From: Maribacter sp.
GTDB lineage: Bacteria > Bacteroidota > Bacteroidia > Flavobacteriales > Flavobacteriaceae
Direction: 5' to 3'
DNA: 64,000 nt
Assembly: GCA_020629285.1 (NCBI GenBank)
Contig: JAHDDP010000013.1
Location: 22,445-86,444, forward strand
Shown here: positions 22,985-32,514 of the stretch, in pieces
How the letters are laid out: each line of letters opens with the position of its first letter
Numbering within the stretch: position 1 is the first letter of the stretch
Program-made: the position numbers and the translations under genes
The notes under the pieces: generated by a model
What the model was told of the DNA's origin: nothing
Databases searched by the model: none
What the model saw: the letters and a program-made list of their open reading frames with translations, nothing else

Positions 22985-25672
22985 ATGGAAATCTATCTTT
23001 TAAAATCCGCCGCATGTATGGGCATCTTCTTGCTTTTCTATAAACTCCTATTGGAGAATGAAAGTATGCATCAATTTAAAAGATTCTTTCTATTAACTGC
23101 AGTTATCGCTTCTTTTATAATACCACAAATTGTATTTACAGAATATATTGAAGTAGAACCCACCACGGCAGTCACTCAAATTATTTCCATAAATGAACCC
23201 CAAAATATACAACCAGTAGTTCAGGCTATTGAAAAATCGCCTATGAATTGGTCTTTAATACTATGGACTATCTACGGATTAGGTGTTGCAGGATTTGCAT
23301 TGCGTTTTCTTATCAATCTTTATAAAATATGGAAACGTATTCGTAACAACCCAAGAACAAAACATAGTGCTATCTATAGAATATTACTAAAAGAACAACT
23401 GCCGCCACATACCTTTTTACGTTACATATTTTTAAACAAACGAAAGTTTGAAGTCAACAGCATACCAAATTCCGTAATAAAACATGAGGAAACCCATGCT
23501 AAAGAATGGCATAGTTTAGATGTACTTTTTATTGAAATATTACAAGTATTATTTTGGTTCAATCCGTTAATATATGCTTTCAAAAAAACCATTAAACTAA
23601 ATCATGAATTTTTAGCAGATAGTGCTGTACTAAATGGTCAAGAAGACCACTTAAACTATCAAAATACATTACTGTCGTACTTATCAAACGACAATCTTAA
23701 CACCCATCAATCAGTTGGTATTGCAAATGCCATAAATTATTCATCAATCAAAAAACGATTCATCATCATGAAAAAACAAACATCAAAAAAAGGAATTGCA
23801 ATTCGAAGCCTATTGTTGCTACCGGTATTGGCTTTAATGCTTTATGGTTTTGCAGAAAGAAAAGAAAAATTCATAAGTAAACCAGATGGTTACTCCATTA
23901 ATGGAGATTGGCTAAATAAAGAAAATGAATTAGAAAAATTAACAATTACAAAAGAAAATGAAAATTTACTATGGGGTAATAACCAAGGTCTTATCTTAAA
24001 AATTGAAAAACAAAAAGGTCAATTTTACTATTATTCCAAGCCTAATGAAGAAAAGATATTAATTGAAATAAACGCAAAAGAAGAAACCATTAAAATTAAC
24101 GGAGAAAGATTTATCCGCAAAGAAAAAAGCTTAAGAAATCGATTAAATGGCACATGGCGTAATGAGGAAAATAACATTAAAATAATTGTTTCCGAATACG
24201 ATATTTATATGGTTTTTGATTTCATAGAGGGTAATAAAAAAGCTGTTCGTTATTACCCTAAGAAACGTGGCAACAGTTATTATTTCACCTATGGCTATGA
24301 AGATTGGTCGTTTAAAATTGAAAATAATCAATTAGTTGACTCTAGAGGAAATTATTATACCAAACAAGAGAACCAGCAATCAATCAAAAAATCCAACAGA
24401 GTAATAAAACTTGCTGGTTTAGTAGTAGATTCTGAAACTTTAGAACCTTTAGTAAATGCAGAAATTAAGGACCATAAAGGAACTGTTCTCACCAAAACAG
24501 ACATTAAAGGTTATTATTCGTTTGAATTAAATAATGACTCACAAGGTGAAATAAATTTTAGCCTAACGGTCAGAAAAGATGGCTATAAATCATTATTACA
24601 GAATGAGCATTGGGGAAATCTTCAAAGTGAAATTACTAGCTCCTTCTTCTTCGGTCTTCAAAAAAATAACGGAGCTACAACTGAGTTCTCTAAACTTTTT
24701 ACGAGGAACGGTAACTTAGATTATGCATCTGTTTTAAAAAACAAATCTATAATTGAAAGCGAACGGTTTTTGAATTCAAAGTTAAAGGATGCAAAAAATG
24801 GTAATACTAATTGTATTGTAAAGGTTAATGAATCACATTATTTACTAGACGCTACGTCATGGATTAAACTAAATTCTACAAACGATATTATAGCTATTAA
24901 TGATAAAGAGGATTTACCTGCTTACAAATTGAACGGTTATATTAATAGAAACAATATTAAAGCAATGTCTCCATTAGAAAGCCTTGACAGTGCTCAGTTT
25001 GCTATATATACCACTTCGGGCGATATCAATACCAACCTAAACAAGAGAGCTTTTTCCACATATAATAACCTTGCTAAAAAATACAACGCTATTCCCATTG
25101 CAACGAGAGAAATTCCACTTAATGATTTGAAAATATTGGAGTCTCTTTATAGAAATTTGAGTCCAGCTCAAAAAGAGGAGGCTCAACCCTTCCCCAAGTA
25201 TTTGCCAAAGCAAAATCAAGATGGTGCTACAAAGGAGCAATTATCCACCTACAATAAGTTGGCAAAAAGTTACAACACCATGATTTCCGAAGGCGGAAAC
25301 ATTCGCATCCTAAAATCTGATGTTGATCAACTAACATATATCTACGGATTAATGTCTGAAAAACAAAAAGTGAATGCAGAGCCATTCCCTGATTTCCCGG
25401 AGCCACCACCTGCTCCCAAGGCACCTGAAGTGGCAAAAGGAGAAAAAAGTAATATTCCACCTCAACCATCTCCTCCTACTCCACCATCACCCATAGATTA
25501 TGCTATTAGTATGGCAAAAAAAGGAGCAACGTTTTTCTACGAAGGCAAAGCCATTTCGTCTGATAAAGCCATTGACCTACTAAAGAAAAACAAAGCGTTA
25601 AATATAGAATCTAGAGAGAAAAATGGCAAAGCAGAAGTAAGAATTACCAAAGAACCTGTAACAATAAGATAA
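22985..25672 (+). CDS. BlaR1-like M56 metallopeptidase with long C-terminal region
   Basis: 895 residues. N-terminal membrane helices and an M56 peptidase with HEETH at 167-171 and the downstream NHEFLADSAVL ligand region; a further helix lies near 275-295 (LLLLPVLALMLYG). The long C-terminal part includes a carboxypeptidase-regulatory-like beta domain (~470-550, LAGLVVDSETLEPLVNAEI) and two similar repeats (STYNNLAKKYN and STYNKLAKSYN, each followed by an AxPFP motif), then a Pro-rich stretch. It probably senses an envelope signal and cleaves BlaI. No penicillin-binding sensor is seen. Confidence 0.85.
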   Translation: MEIYLLKSAACMGIFLLFYKLLLENESMHQFKRFFLLTAVIASFIIPQIVFTEYIEVEPTTAVTQIISINEPQNIQPVVQAIEKSPMNWSLILWTIYGLGVAGFALRFLINLYKIWKRIRNNPRTKHSAIYRILLKEQLPPHTFLRYIFLNKRKFEVNSIPNSVIKHEETHAKEWHSLDVLFIEILQVLFWFNPLIYAFKKTIKLNHEFLADSAVLNGQEDHLNYQNTLLSYLSNDNLNTHQSVGIANAINYSSIKKRFIIMKKQTSKKGIAIRSLLLLPVLALMLYGFAERKEKFISKPDGYSINGDWLNKENELEKLTITKENENLLWGNNQGLILKIEKQKGQFYYYSKPNEEKILIEINAKEETIKINGERFIRKEKSLRNRLNGTWRNEENNIKIIVSEYDIYMVFDFIEGNKKAVRYYPKKRGNSYYFTYGYEDWSFKIENNQLVDSRGNYYTKQENQQSIKKSNRVIKLAGLVVDSETLEPLVNAEIKDHKGTVLTKTDIKGYYSFELNNDSQGEINFSLTVRKDGYKSLLQNEHWGNLQSEITSSFFFGLQKNNGATTEFSKLFTRNGNLDYASVLKNKSIIESERFLNSKLKDAKNGNTNCIVKVNESHYLLDATSWIKLNSTNDIIAINDKEDLPAYKLNGYINRNNIKAMSPLESLDSAQFAIYTTSGDINTNLNKRAFSTYNNLAKKYNAIPIATREIPLNDLKILESLYRNLSPAQKEEAQPFPKYLPKQNQDGATKEQLSTYNKLAKSYNTMISEGGNIRILKSDVDQLTYIYGLMSEKQKVNAEPFPDFPEPPPAPKAPEVAKGEKSNIPPQPSPPTPPSPIDYAISMAKKGATFFYEGKAISSDKAIDLLKKNKALNIESREKNGKAEVRITKEPVTIR

Positions 25673-25693
25673 CCACAGCGTCAAACATATGTT

Positions 25694-25717
25694 AAAGCCC
25701 TCTTTACGAGGGCTTTT
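25694..25717 (+). terminator. Terminator of BlaI/M56 operon 1
   Basis: Stem AAAGCCCTC with GAGGGCTTT and loop TTTAC, followed by T residues; it lies 21 bp after the M56 stop. Confidence 0.85.
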
Positions 25718-25809
25718 TCAGTACCAAAAGTGAAATAGTTACGTTCACCCAGTATACATCATCATCAACTTGCCAGCCGTATGGATGGTCAAAAAACAAA
25801 TCAATCATC

Positions 25810-26913
25810 ATGATACAAGACTTCTTTATTCTCTGCTCGGGGGCAGATGCCGATCTTTTAAAAACCTGCTCTAAAGGTGAACAAAACAAATATGCAGGTA
25901 TTGGCGCTACCGTGTTCTTTACAGCGGTAATGGCTTTTATTGCTAGTAGCTATGCATTATTCACGGTTTTCGACAATGTGTATGCCGCAGTATTCTTCGG
26001 TTTCATTTGGGGGTTATTAATATTCAATCTAGACCGTTTTATAGTTGCTACCATTAAAAAAAGAAACAATTTTGGTCAAGAATTTTTACAAGCTACTCCG
26101 CGTATCATTCTCGCAGTCATAATTGCCATAGTAATTTCAAAACCCTTGGAAATGAAAATTTTTGAGAAAGAAATAAATCAGGTACTATTAGAACAAAAGA
26201 ATGAACTTACCCTTGCCAATAAAGACCAACTTGCGTTGCAATACACCCCAAAGGCAGAAGAATTAAATCAAGACATTGCCTCTTTAAAATCAGAAATCGC
26301 GACTAAAGAAAAAGAAACAAATGCGCTTTATGATATTTATATCAATGAAGCCGAAGGTACTGCCGGAACCAAACTGCTAGGTAAAGGTCCCGTTTATGCT
26401 GAAAAACGAGATAAGCATGATGCTGCACTTGCAGAATTACAGGCGCTTAAAACTACTAATAATGAAAAAGTATTGGCTATAGAATCTCAAATAGAAGCTT
26501 TAGATAAGGAATATGGCGAAGTAGTAAAAAATTCGCAACCCATTATAGATGGTTTCGACGGATTAATGGCTCGAATTACCGCTTTAGACGAATTGCCGTG
26601 GTTACCTTCTTTCTTTATATTTCTATTGTTTCTGGCTATTGAAACATCACCGATTATTGCAAAATTACTTGCCCCCAAAGGAGAATATGATATTAAACAA
26701 GAAGAGGAAGAAAGTGTACTTTCTACTTGGGTAGAACAAAAATTGGCACAACGTCAACTTATAGCTTCAACTGACGGAGAAATTAATCAAAAAATATATG
26801 AAGATTTAAAAGGGGAAGAAGAATTGTACGGCTATAAAAAGAAAAAGGCAGAAGAACTACTTCGCCTACAAGCCGATAGTTTTCATAAAATTCAGACCAA
26901 AGGATTAAAATAA
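25810..26913 (+). CDS. DUF4407 domain-containing membrane protein
   Basis: 367 residues. Four membrane helices are grouped as pairs near residues 30-75 (FFTAVMAFIASSYALF, AAVFFGFIWGLLIF), ~95-115 (IILAVIIAIVIS) and ~260-280 (WLPSFFIFLLFLAIE). A long Lys/Glu-rich coiled coil (~125-240) lies between the third and fourth, probably outside the cytoplasm. The pattern LFNLDRFIVATIKK is characteristic of DUF4407. Role unknown. Single gene with its own terminator. Confidence 0.85.
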   Translation: MIQDFFILCSGADADLLKTCSKGEQNKYAGIGATVFFTAVMAFIASSYALFTVFDNVYAAVFFGFIWGLLIFNLDRFIVATIKKRNNFGQEFLQATPRIILAVIIAIVISKPLEMKIFEKEINQVLLEQKNELTLANKDQLALQYTPKAEELNQDIASLKSEIATKEKETNALYDIYINEAEGTAGTKLLGKGPVYAEKRDKHDAALAELQALKTTNNEKVLAIESQIEALDKEYGEVVKNSQPIIDGFDGLMARITALDELPWLPSFFIFLLFLAIETSPIIAKLLAPKGEYDIKQEEEESVLSTWVEQKLAQRQLIASTDGEINQKIYEDLKGEEELYGYKKKKAEELLRLQADSFHKIQTKGLK

Positions 26914-26914
26914 A

Positions 26915-26939
26915 AAAGCCAATATTACTATTGGCTTTT
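26915..26939 (+). terminator. Terminator after DUF4407 gene
   Basis: Perfect stem AAAAGCCAATA (26915-26925) with TATTGGCTTTT (26929-26939), loop TTAC minus one base, starting 2 bp after the stop codon. Confidence 0.85.
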
Positions 26940-26970
26940 AGTGATTTGGGGGAACTACCTGAACAATTAC

Positions 26971-27099
26971 CTATTTTGCCATAGCCTCTAAAATCAGTTC
27001 AGAACAAGTAATATTAAAATTGCCGATTTCGAAAATTTCATCTTGGCTAACGGTTTCAAAATAACCTAAACATTGTTTTGCGTTGACTACTTTTTTCAT
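26971..27099 (-). CDS. Small hypothetical protein (42 aa)
   Basis: A 42-codon frame with ATG at 27099 and start MKKVVNAKQCLGYFETVSQDE; it ends with LILEAMAK. Two cysteines and a mostly acidic, soluble composition. It is oriented against the DUF4407 gene and lies beyond that gene's terminator. No family recognised. The sensible amino-acid composition supports coding, but the frame is short. Confidence 0.45.
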   Translation of the reverse strand: MKKVVNAKQCLGYFETVSQDEIFEIGNFNITCSELILEAMAK

Positions 27100-27342
27100 A
27101 GACCTTACTAATAATACTTTGTTTGTTAATCGTTACTTACACTTCAAAGATATGGTGACGGTCTGGCTTTAAAAGACCGTAGCTGCCAAATCAGCGGTAT
27201 GTGTAGACGAAATACCGTTTTGCATAGATGTGCTATTACTAACACCTAATTATATCAAGAACAAACAATAGTCTTCGATCAAATAAAAACGCATACAGAT
27301 AATCTTCTTTTCAAAAAAGCTAAATTTATCTATTGGTAGGTT

Positions 27343-27350
27343 TAACTTTG
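27343..27350 (+). promoter_or_regulatory. Putative -7 box for the small ORF/TamB transcript
   Basis: TAACTTTG is an exact match to TAnnTTTG and lies 7 bp before the ATG at 27358. A -33 TTG at the usual spacing is not seen, so confidence is moderate. Confidence 0.4.
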
Positions 27351-27357
27351 CTGTTTT

Positions 27358-27468
27358 ATGGCATCACTTAAAGAATCCAAGAAAAAAAAGAGAAGGTTTT
27401 ACAACCTCGTTATTATAATAGTACTGCTGATTATAATTGCTACAGGTTTTATGGCTCAACTGGGATAG
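27358..27468 (+). CDS. Small basic membrane protein (36 aa), hypothetical
   Basis: A 36-codon frame. The N-terminus is very basic (MASLKESKKKKRR), followed by one hydrophobic helix (LVIIIVLLIIIATGF). It stops 18 bp before the TamB-like start and just after a TAACTTTG -7 box, so it may be the first gene of that operon. Chance is possible, but the positive-inside layout is typical of a real single-pass peptide. Confidence 0.5.
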   Translation: MASLKESKKKKRRFYNLVIIIVLLIIIATGFMAQLG

Positions 27469-27486
27469 TATTGCCCAGGTTTATAA

Positions 27487-30400
27487 TTGAATGTTAGTAT
27501 TCAATCACTCAGTATTAACGAAATGGCCAATATAAATCCGAAATTTAAGAAATATCTAAAACTACTAGGAAAAACAGCTCTTGGTCTCTTGTTTCTATTC
27601 CTCATATTAATTTTAATAATTAGAACTCCTTGGGCGCAGAACTTAATTGTTTCAAAGGTCACTGGTTCCATATCAAACAAAACCAATACTAAAGTAGAGG
27701 TTGGTAATTTATACCTCACCTTCTTAGGAGACGTTCAAATAGAAAATATATTTCTTGAGGATAAAAAGGGAGATACTTTGTTCTTCTCCAAATCATTGCA
27801 GGCAGATATACCTATTTACCCACTTGTCTTTCAAAATTCTTTAAATGTAGATGATGTCATATCGAACGGCGTAGTTGCTAATGTTAGTCGAGCAAGCAAC
27901 CCCGATGAATTTAATTTTACATTTTTGATCGATGCCCTGACCACACCAACGGATACTACTACAACTGCCAGCGAACCAATGAGTATTACTGTGGGCAATT
28001 TAGATATAGCCGATTGGAAGTTGAAGTATAACGATACCTATTTAGGAACGGATATGAACTTAGTACTTGGTAAACTAGATATCGATGTATCTGAATTTGA
28101 CCTAGATGCCATGAAATTTTCTTTAGATGATTTTGAGCTTAGCGATACTGAGTTTACATATGTACAATCCCAAGCCTTTCCAATAACAGAAGACACCACT
28201 AGTACAGCCCTACCATATATAGAAGTTGAAGATTTTAATGTAAAAAATGTTCATATCAACTACGATAGCCAACCTGGTGGTTTACAAACTAAATTACAAT
28301 TAGGCACTATTGAACTTACAGATATACTAGCAGATGTTTCTAAGAATAGATACGAGACAGATGACTTTGTTTTTCAAAATTCAAAAATCGACCTTCAAAT
28401 AAATAGTGAAGAAGCAGTAGAAACTACCAATAATACAGCTGAATTTATATGGCCCGAATTTATCATTGCAGCCAACAATATTGATATTTCAAAAAATACA
28501 TTTCGTTATTCATTAAATGGTAACCAATATAAAACTGAAGCCTTCAACCCAAAAGCATTTAAAATTGAAAAGCTACAACTGCTAGCTGAAGATTTAAAAT
28601 ACCAACCAAAGAAATTCAATCTAAACCTTTCTGATTTCTCCTTTTCAGAATCTAGCGGCATCAGGTTAAATCAATTGACATTTAATGTAGGTTTGACCAA
28701 TACCAAAGCGTCACTTTCAGATGTAGTTTTTCAAATGAATCAGAGTTCTGCAAATGCAGATTTTAATATACGGTTTAGTTCTTTGAAAGGAGCAATGAAA
28801 AATCCTGAGAAAAGTACTTTGTTCGCACAAATTTCAGACCTTAATTTAGAACTTGACGATCTACTGAGATTTCAACCTGACTTAGCTCAAAATCAGTATA
28901 TAGATTCACTATCCGCATATCCTATTAAGGGGAATTTAAAAGCTGAGGGGACCTTGAAAAAAGTAGATAATTTCAATACAGAACTACAATGGGGCAAAGA
29001 CACCGAACTTATTGCAGAAGGCAGTATAAATAATCTTACAGATGCAGATTCCCTCAATTACGAATTGAACAATATTAGCCTTCACACTACCAAAATGGCT
29101 ATTAATAAAATAATATCGTCCAAAAATTTAGGTATTTCTATTCCAAAAACAATAGTTACGAAAGGGAGTTTATCTGGTGGAACAACATGGGCAAACCCCA
29201 ATTTAAACATTAAAATACCAGAAGGAAACGCTAACATAAATGCCCTAGTGGATTTTGAAAATCTCATAAAATTCGACGGCACTGTTTCAGTGGATAGTTT
29301 AGAGCTGGGGCAGCTGCTACAAAACAATCGAATGGGTAACATTTCACTTGATGTAAAAGCTAAAGGATCAGGTAATGAATTAAGTGATTTTAATGCTAAT
29401 ATCAACGGTACGGTTCCGCAATTTCAGTACAGTGGATATACCTATAACAAAGTCAGCATTAATGGTTTTCTAAAAGATGGAAATGCTAATGTAACCGCCA
29501 ACATAAAAGATCCAAATTTGAACATGAAAGCTAATGCAACAATGATGCTTTCAGCAGAAGAAAATGATATTACTTTCACTTCAAATATCATTGGTGCAGA
29601 TTTACAGCAGCTTGCCCTTACAAAGCAAAACATAAAAATTGCGGCAAATATCAATGGTAATTATAAAGGCAATCCATCAAATTTCAGGATCAAAACAACT
29701 ATTGATGACGGTATTGCCATTGCAGATAACGAACAATACCAAGTTTCTACCATACTTTTAAAAGCTCACATTGAAGATACTATTACCGACGTTTCTGTTG
29801 AAAGTAACTTCTTGAACGGGCAATTGGCATCAAACGCATCACCCAATAGAATTACTAATGCCTTAAAAAAACAAATAGCGAATTACTTCTCTACAAACGG
29901 CAGCACATTTGAAGTTGAGGATGATATTGACGCGAAATTGGCTCTCGCAATTATTCCAACTCCGGTTCTTTCTAAAGTGTTTTTCAACGGAGTAGAAGAT
30001 TTAGACTCTTTAAATATAGATGCAAGTTTTAATTCTAAAAATAGAAAAATATCCGCAGAGGTTAAAGTACCGCATATTGCTTATGCAGGTAGCTCTGTTG
30101 ATAGTTTAAATGCATTCATAAAAGGAGATGCCGTTGACCTTAGGTTCTCGGCAGGTTTAGCAGATTTGATTTATGAACCCGTTCACCTAAAACAGACTTA
30201 TTTAGAGGGTAATTTGAATAACAAAGAGCTTTTGCTTGATTTTACATCAAAGAACGACTCTGTTCAAGTAATGTATATAGGTTCTAAACTCGCTTTTCAA
30301 AAAGATACCTTAAAACTACAAATTGATTCTAAAGATTTGATATTAAATAAAAAACAATGGCAAATACCTAAGGATAATAATATCGTTATAGCCGATAAAT

Positions 30401-32514
30401 ATTCAGACTTCAAGAATCTAATTTTGTCCAGAAACACACAAAAACTTGAAATTTCAAACAAAGTACCGAAAATGAAGGGCGAACATATTGGCATTCTGTT
30501 CGAGAATTTTCAGTTACAGACATTTCTAAGCTTTTTGAATCCTGATGAAGCTCTTGCAAAAGGCAACGTAGAAGGTAATTTTGTTATTCTTAATCCATAC
30601 TCGGCCTCTGGTTTAATTGCCGATATCGATATAAAAGATTTTCAAGTAATGCAAAACCCGTTAGGTACGTTAACCTTAGACGGATCCTCCAAATCTTTAT
30701 CAGAATACGACTTCGACCTTGCGGTTAAAGATGGTGGTGCTAACCTCACCTTGACAGGAGACTACAAGGCTACGGAAGATGCTGCGTATTTAAACATGGA
30801 ACTTGATATTCAAAAGCTACAGGCTAGTGTTGTTGAAGGATTTTCTAACGAACAACTAACAAACGGTAGTGGTTATTTAGATGGTAGCTTATTGGTCAAA
30901 GGCACACTTACCCAACCTAAATATTCCGGAAGAATAAATTTTAATGAATTTGGCATAAGCTTAAATGCTTACAAGTCTGCATTGCTCATTGACAATCAAA
31001 GTATTGATATCGATCAAGATGAAATCACCTTTAATGACTTCTACATAAACGATGTCAACCAGGGTAAACTAACCATTGATGGTAACGTTACTACAAAGAG
31101 TTTTGCAAATCCTACTTTTAATTTGTCTCTGATGACCGATCAGTTTAGAGTATTGGATTCTAAAAAAGGAGATAATGAACTCGTATATGGTATTGCAAGT
31201 ATACAGGCAGATTTAAAAGTACAGGGTAACTTAGAATTACCGATTGTAGATGGAAAATTACGTATTCGTGATATTACGGATATTACCTATGTTGTACCAC
31301 AAGACCAATTGGACATTCAAGAGCGTGACGGGGTTGTTATTTTCGTAAACAGGCAAAATCCCGATGCTATTCTTACCAGAACAGATGAAGAAACTACCGA
31401 ATCTTTTTTTGCCGGCATGGATATCAATACCATATTGGAGGTTGGTGAAGAAGCCAAATTCACTATTGTTCTCGATGAGAAAACACAAGATAAATTACAG
31501 GCATCAGGTAGTGCAACATTGAATTTAAATATTGATCCAAATCAAGATATACGTCTCGCTGGCAGATTAGAATTAAATTCAGGCTTTTATAGAACAAGCC
31601 TGTATAATCTAGTTAGCCGTGAATTTCAATTACAAAAAGGCAGCAGTATCGTTTGGAGTGGAGACCCTTATGATGCCAGAATGGATGTTACCGCCATATA
31701 CGAGATAGAAACCTCGGCATCTTCGTTAATGTCATCTATTAGTTACGGTACTGACAACAGCGCTTCAGGCATTTATCAGCAGGCGACAGACTTTTTGGTA
31801 TACTTGAATATCGACGGTCAATTAACTAAACCAGAAATTTCATTTGCTTTGGACATGCCCGAAAACGAACAAGGTAATTTTGGTGGTGCGGTTTATGGTC
31901 GTATTCAACAATTGAACGAGCAAGAAGCTGAATTGAACAAACAGGTGTTTTCGCTATTGGCACTCAACCGATTTTATCCTACTTCTGGTAGTGATGGTAG
32001 TAGTGGCGGTGCTATTTCCATTGCAAAAAACAACGTCAACAAAGTACTTTCAAACGAACTTACCGCTATTTCAAGTAAACTACTGGGCAATACAGGTTTT
32101 GAGCTTGGTTTTGATTTAGATAGCTTTGAAGATTATGAAAGTGGTACCGCAGAGAGTAGAACACAGTTAAATATTAATGCCAGTAAAAAACTATTCAACG
32201 AACGCTTGATAGTAACGGCAGGTAGTGCCGTAGACGTTGAGGGCAGCGCATCATCTAGCGATACCGAAACCCCTATAATCGGTAACGTTACCTTAGAATA
32301 TTTATTAAGTGAAGAAGGTACGTATAGAATTAAAGGTTTTAGAAAACAAGAATATCAAAATATTATAGATGGACAGTTGATCATAACCGGTGTGGCTTTT
32401 ATATTTAACCGCGAGTTCAATAAATTCAGTCAATTATTCAGCCCGATAAAAGATAAGAATTCCGATAAAAAATCTCTGAAAGAGGATAAGAAAGAAGAGG
32501 ACATTGAAAAATAA
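27487..32514 (+). CDS. TamB-like translocation and assembly module protein
   Basis: 1675 residues, within the range of Bacteroidota TamB homologues. One N-terminal membrane anchor (GLLFLFLILILIIRTPW, ~residues 31-50), then a very long AsmA/TamB-type beta-helical region spanning the periplasm, and a C-terminal DUF490 domain (~1300-1660; motifs LELNSGFYRTSLYNLVSREF, LNIDGQLTKPEISFALDMPE). It is thought to move lipids and help outer-membrane protein assembly. The start could also be the ATG at 27523 (MANINPKFKK). The stop overlaps the next gene by 11 nt. Confidence 0.88.
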   Translation: MNVSIQSLSINEMANINPKFKKYLKLLGKTALGLLFLFLILILIIRTPWAQNLIVSKVTGSISNKTNTKVEVGNLYLTFLGDVQIENIFLEDKKGDTLFFSKSLQADIPIYPLVFQNSLNVDDVISNGVVANVSRASNPDEFNFTFLIDALTTPTDTTTTASEPMSITVGNLDIADWKLKYNDTYLGTDMNLVLGKLDIDVSEFDLDAMKFSLDDFELSDTEFTYVQSQAFPITEDTTSTALPYIEVEDFNVKNVHINYDSQPGGLQTKLQLGTIELTDILADVSKNRYETDDFVFQNSKIDLQINSEEAVETTNNTAEFIWPEFIIAANNIDISKNTFRYSLNGNQYKTEAFNPKAFKIEKLQLLAEDLKYQPKKFNLNLSDFSFSESSGIRLNQLTFNVGLTNTKASLSDVVFQMNQSSANADFNIRFSSLKGAMKNPEKSTLFAQISDLNLELDDLLRFQPDLAQNQYIDSLSAYPIKGNLKAEGTLKKVDNFNTELQWGKDTELIAEGSINNLTDADSLNYELNNISLHTTKMAINKIISSKNLGISIPKTIVTKGSLSGGTTWANPNLNIKIPEGNANINALVDFENLIKFDGTVSVDSLELGQLLQNNRMGNISLDVKAKGSGNELSDFNANINGTVPQFQYSGYTYNKVSINGFLKDGNANVTANIKDPNLNMKANATMMLSAEENDITFTSNIIGADLQQLALTKQNIKIAANINGNYKGNPSNFRIKTTIDDGIAIADNEQYQVSTILLKAHIEDTITDVSVESNFLNGQLASNASPNRITNALKKQIANYFSTNGSTFEVEDDIDAKLALAIIPTPVLSKVFFNGVEDLDSLNIDASFNSKNRKISAEVKVPHIAYAGSSVDSLNAFIKGDAVDLRFSAGLADLIYEPVHLKQTYLEGNLNNKELLLDFTSKNDSVQVMYIGSKLAFQKDTLKLQIDSKDLILNKKQWQIPKDNNIVIADKYSDFKNLILSRNTQKLEISNKVPKMKGEHIGILFENFQLQTFLSFLNPDEALAKGNVEGNFVILNPYSASGLIADIDIKDFQVMQNPLGTLTLDGSSKSLSEYDFDLAVKDGGANLTLTGDYKATEDAAYLNMELDIQKLQASVVEGFSNEQLTNGSGYLDGSLLVKGTLTQPKYSGRINFNEFGISLNAYKSALLIDNQSIDIDQDEITFNDFYINDVNQGKLTIDGNVTTKSFANPTFNLSLMTDQFRVLDSKKGDNELVYGIASIQADLKVQGNLELPIVDGKLRIRDITDITYVVPQDQLDIQERDGVVIFVNRQNPDAILTRTDEETTESFFAGMDINTILEVGEEAKFTIVLDEKTQDKLQASGSATLNLNIDPNQDIRLAGRLELNSGFYRTSLYNLVSREFQLQKGSSIVWSGDPYDARMDVTAIYEIETSASSLMSSISYGTDNSASGIYQQATDFLVYLNIDGQLTKPEISFALDMPENEQGNFGGAVYGRIQQLNEQEAELNKQVFSLLALNRFYPTSGSDGSSGGAISIAKNNVNKVLSNELTAISSKLLGNTGFELGFDLDSFEDYESGTAESRTQLNINASKKLFNERLIVTAGSAVDVEGSASSSDTETPIIGNVTLEYLLSEEGTYRIKGFRKQEYQNIIDGQLIITGVAFIFNREFNKFSQLFSPIKDKNSDKKSLKEDKKEEDIEK

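Noticed and set aside
22617..25672. Beta-lactam resistance operon
   Set aside because: BlaI/M56 proteins alone do not show this; there is no beta-lactamase or penicillin-binding sensor domain in the M56 protein.
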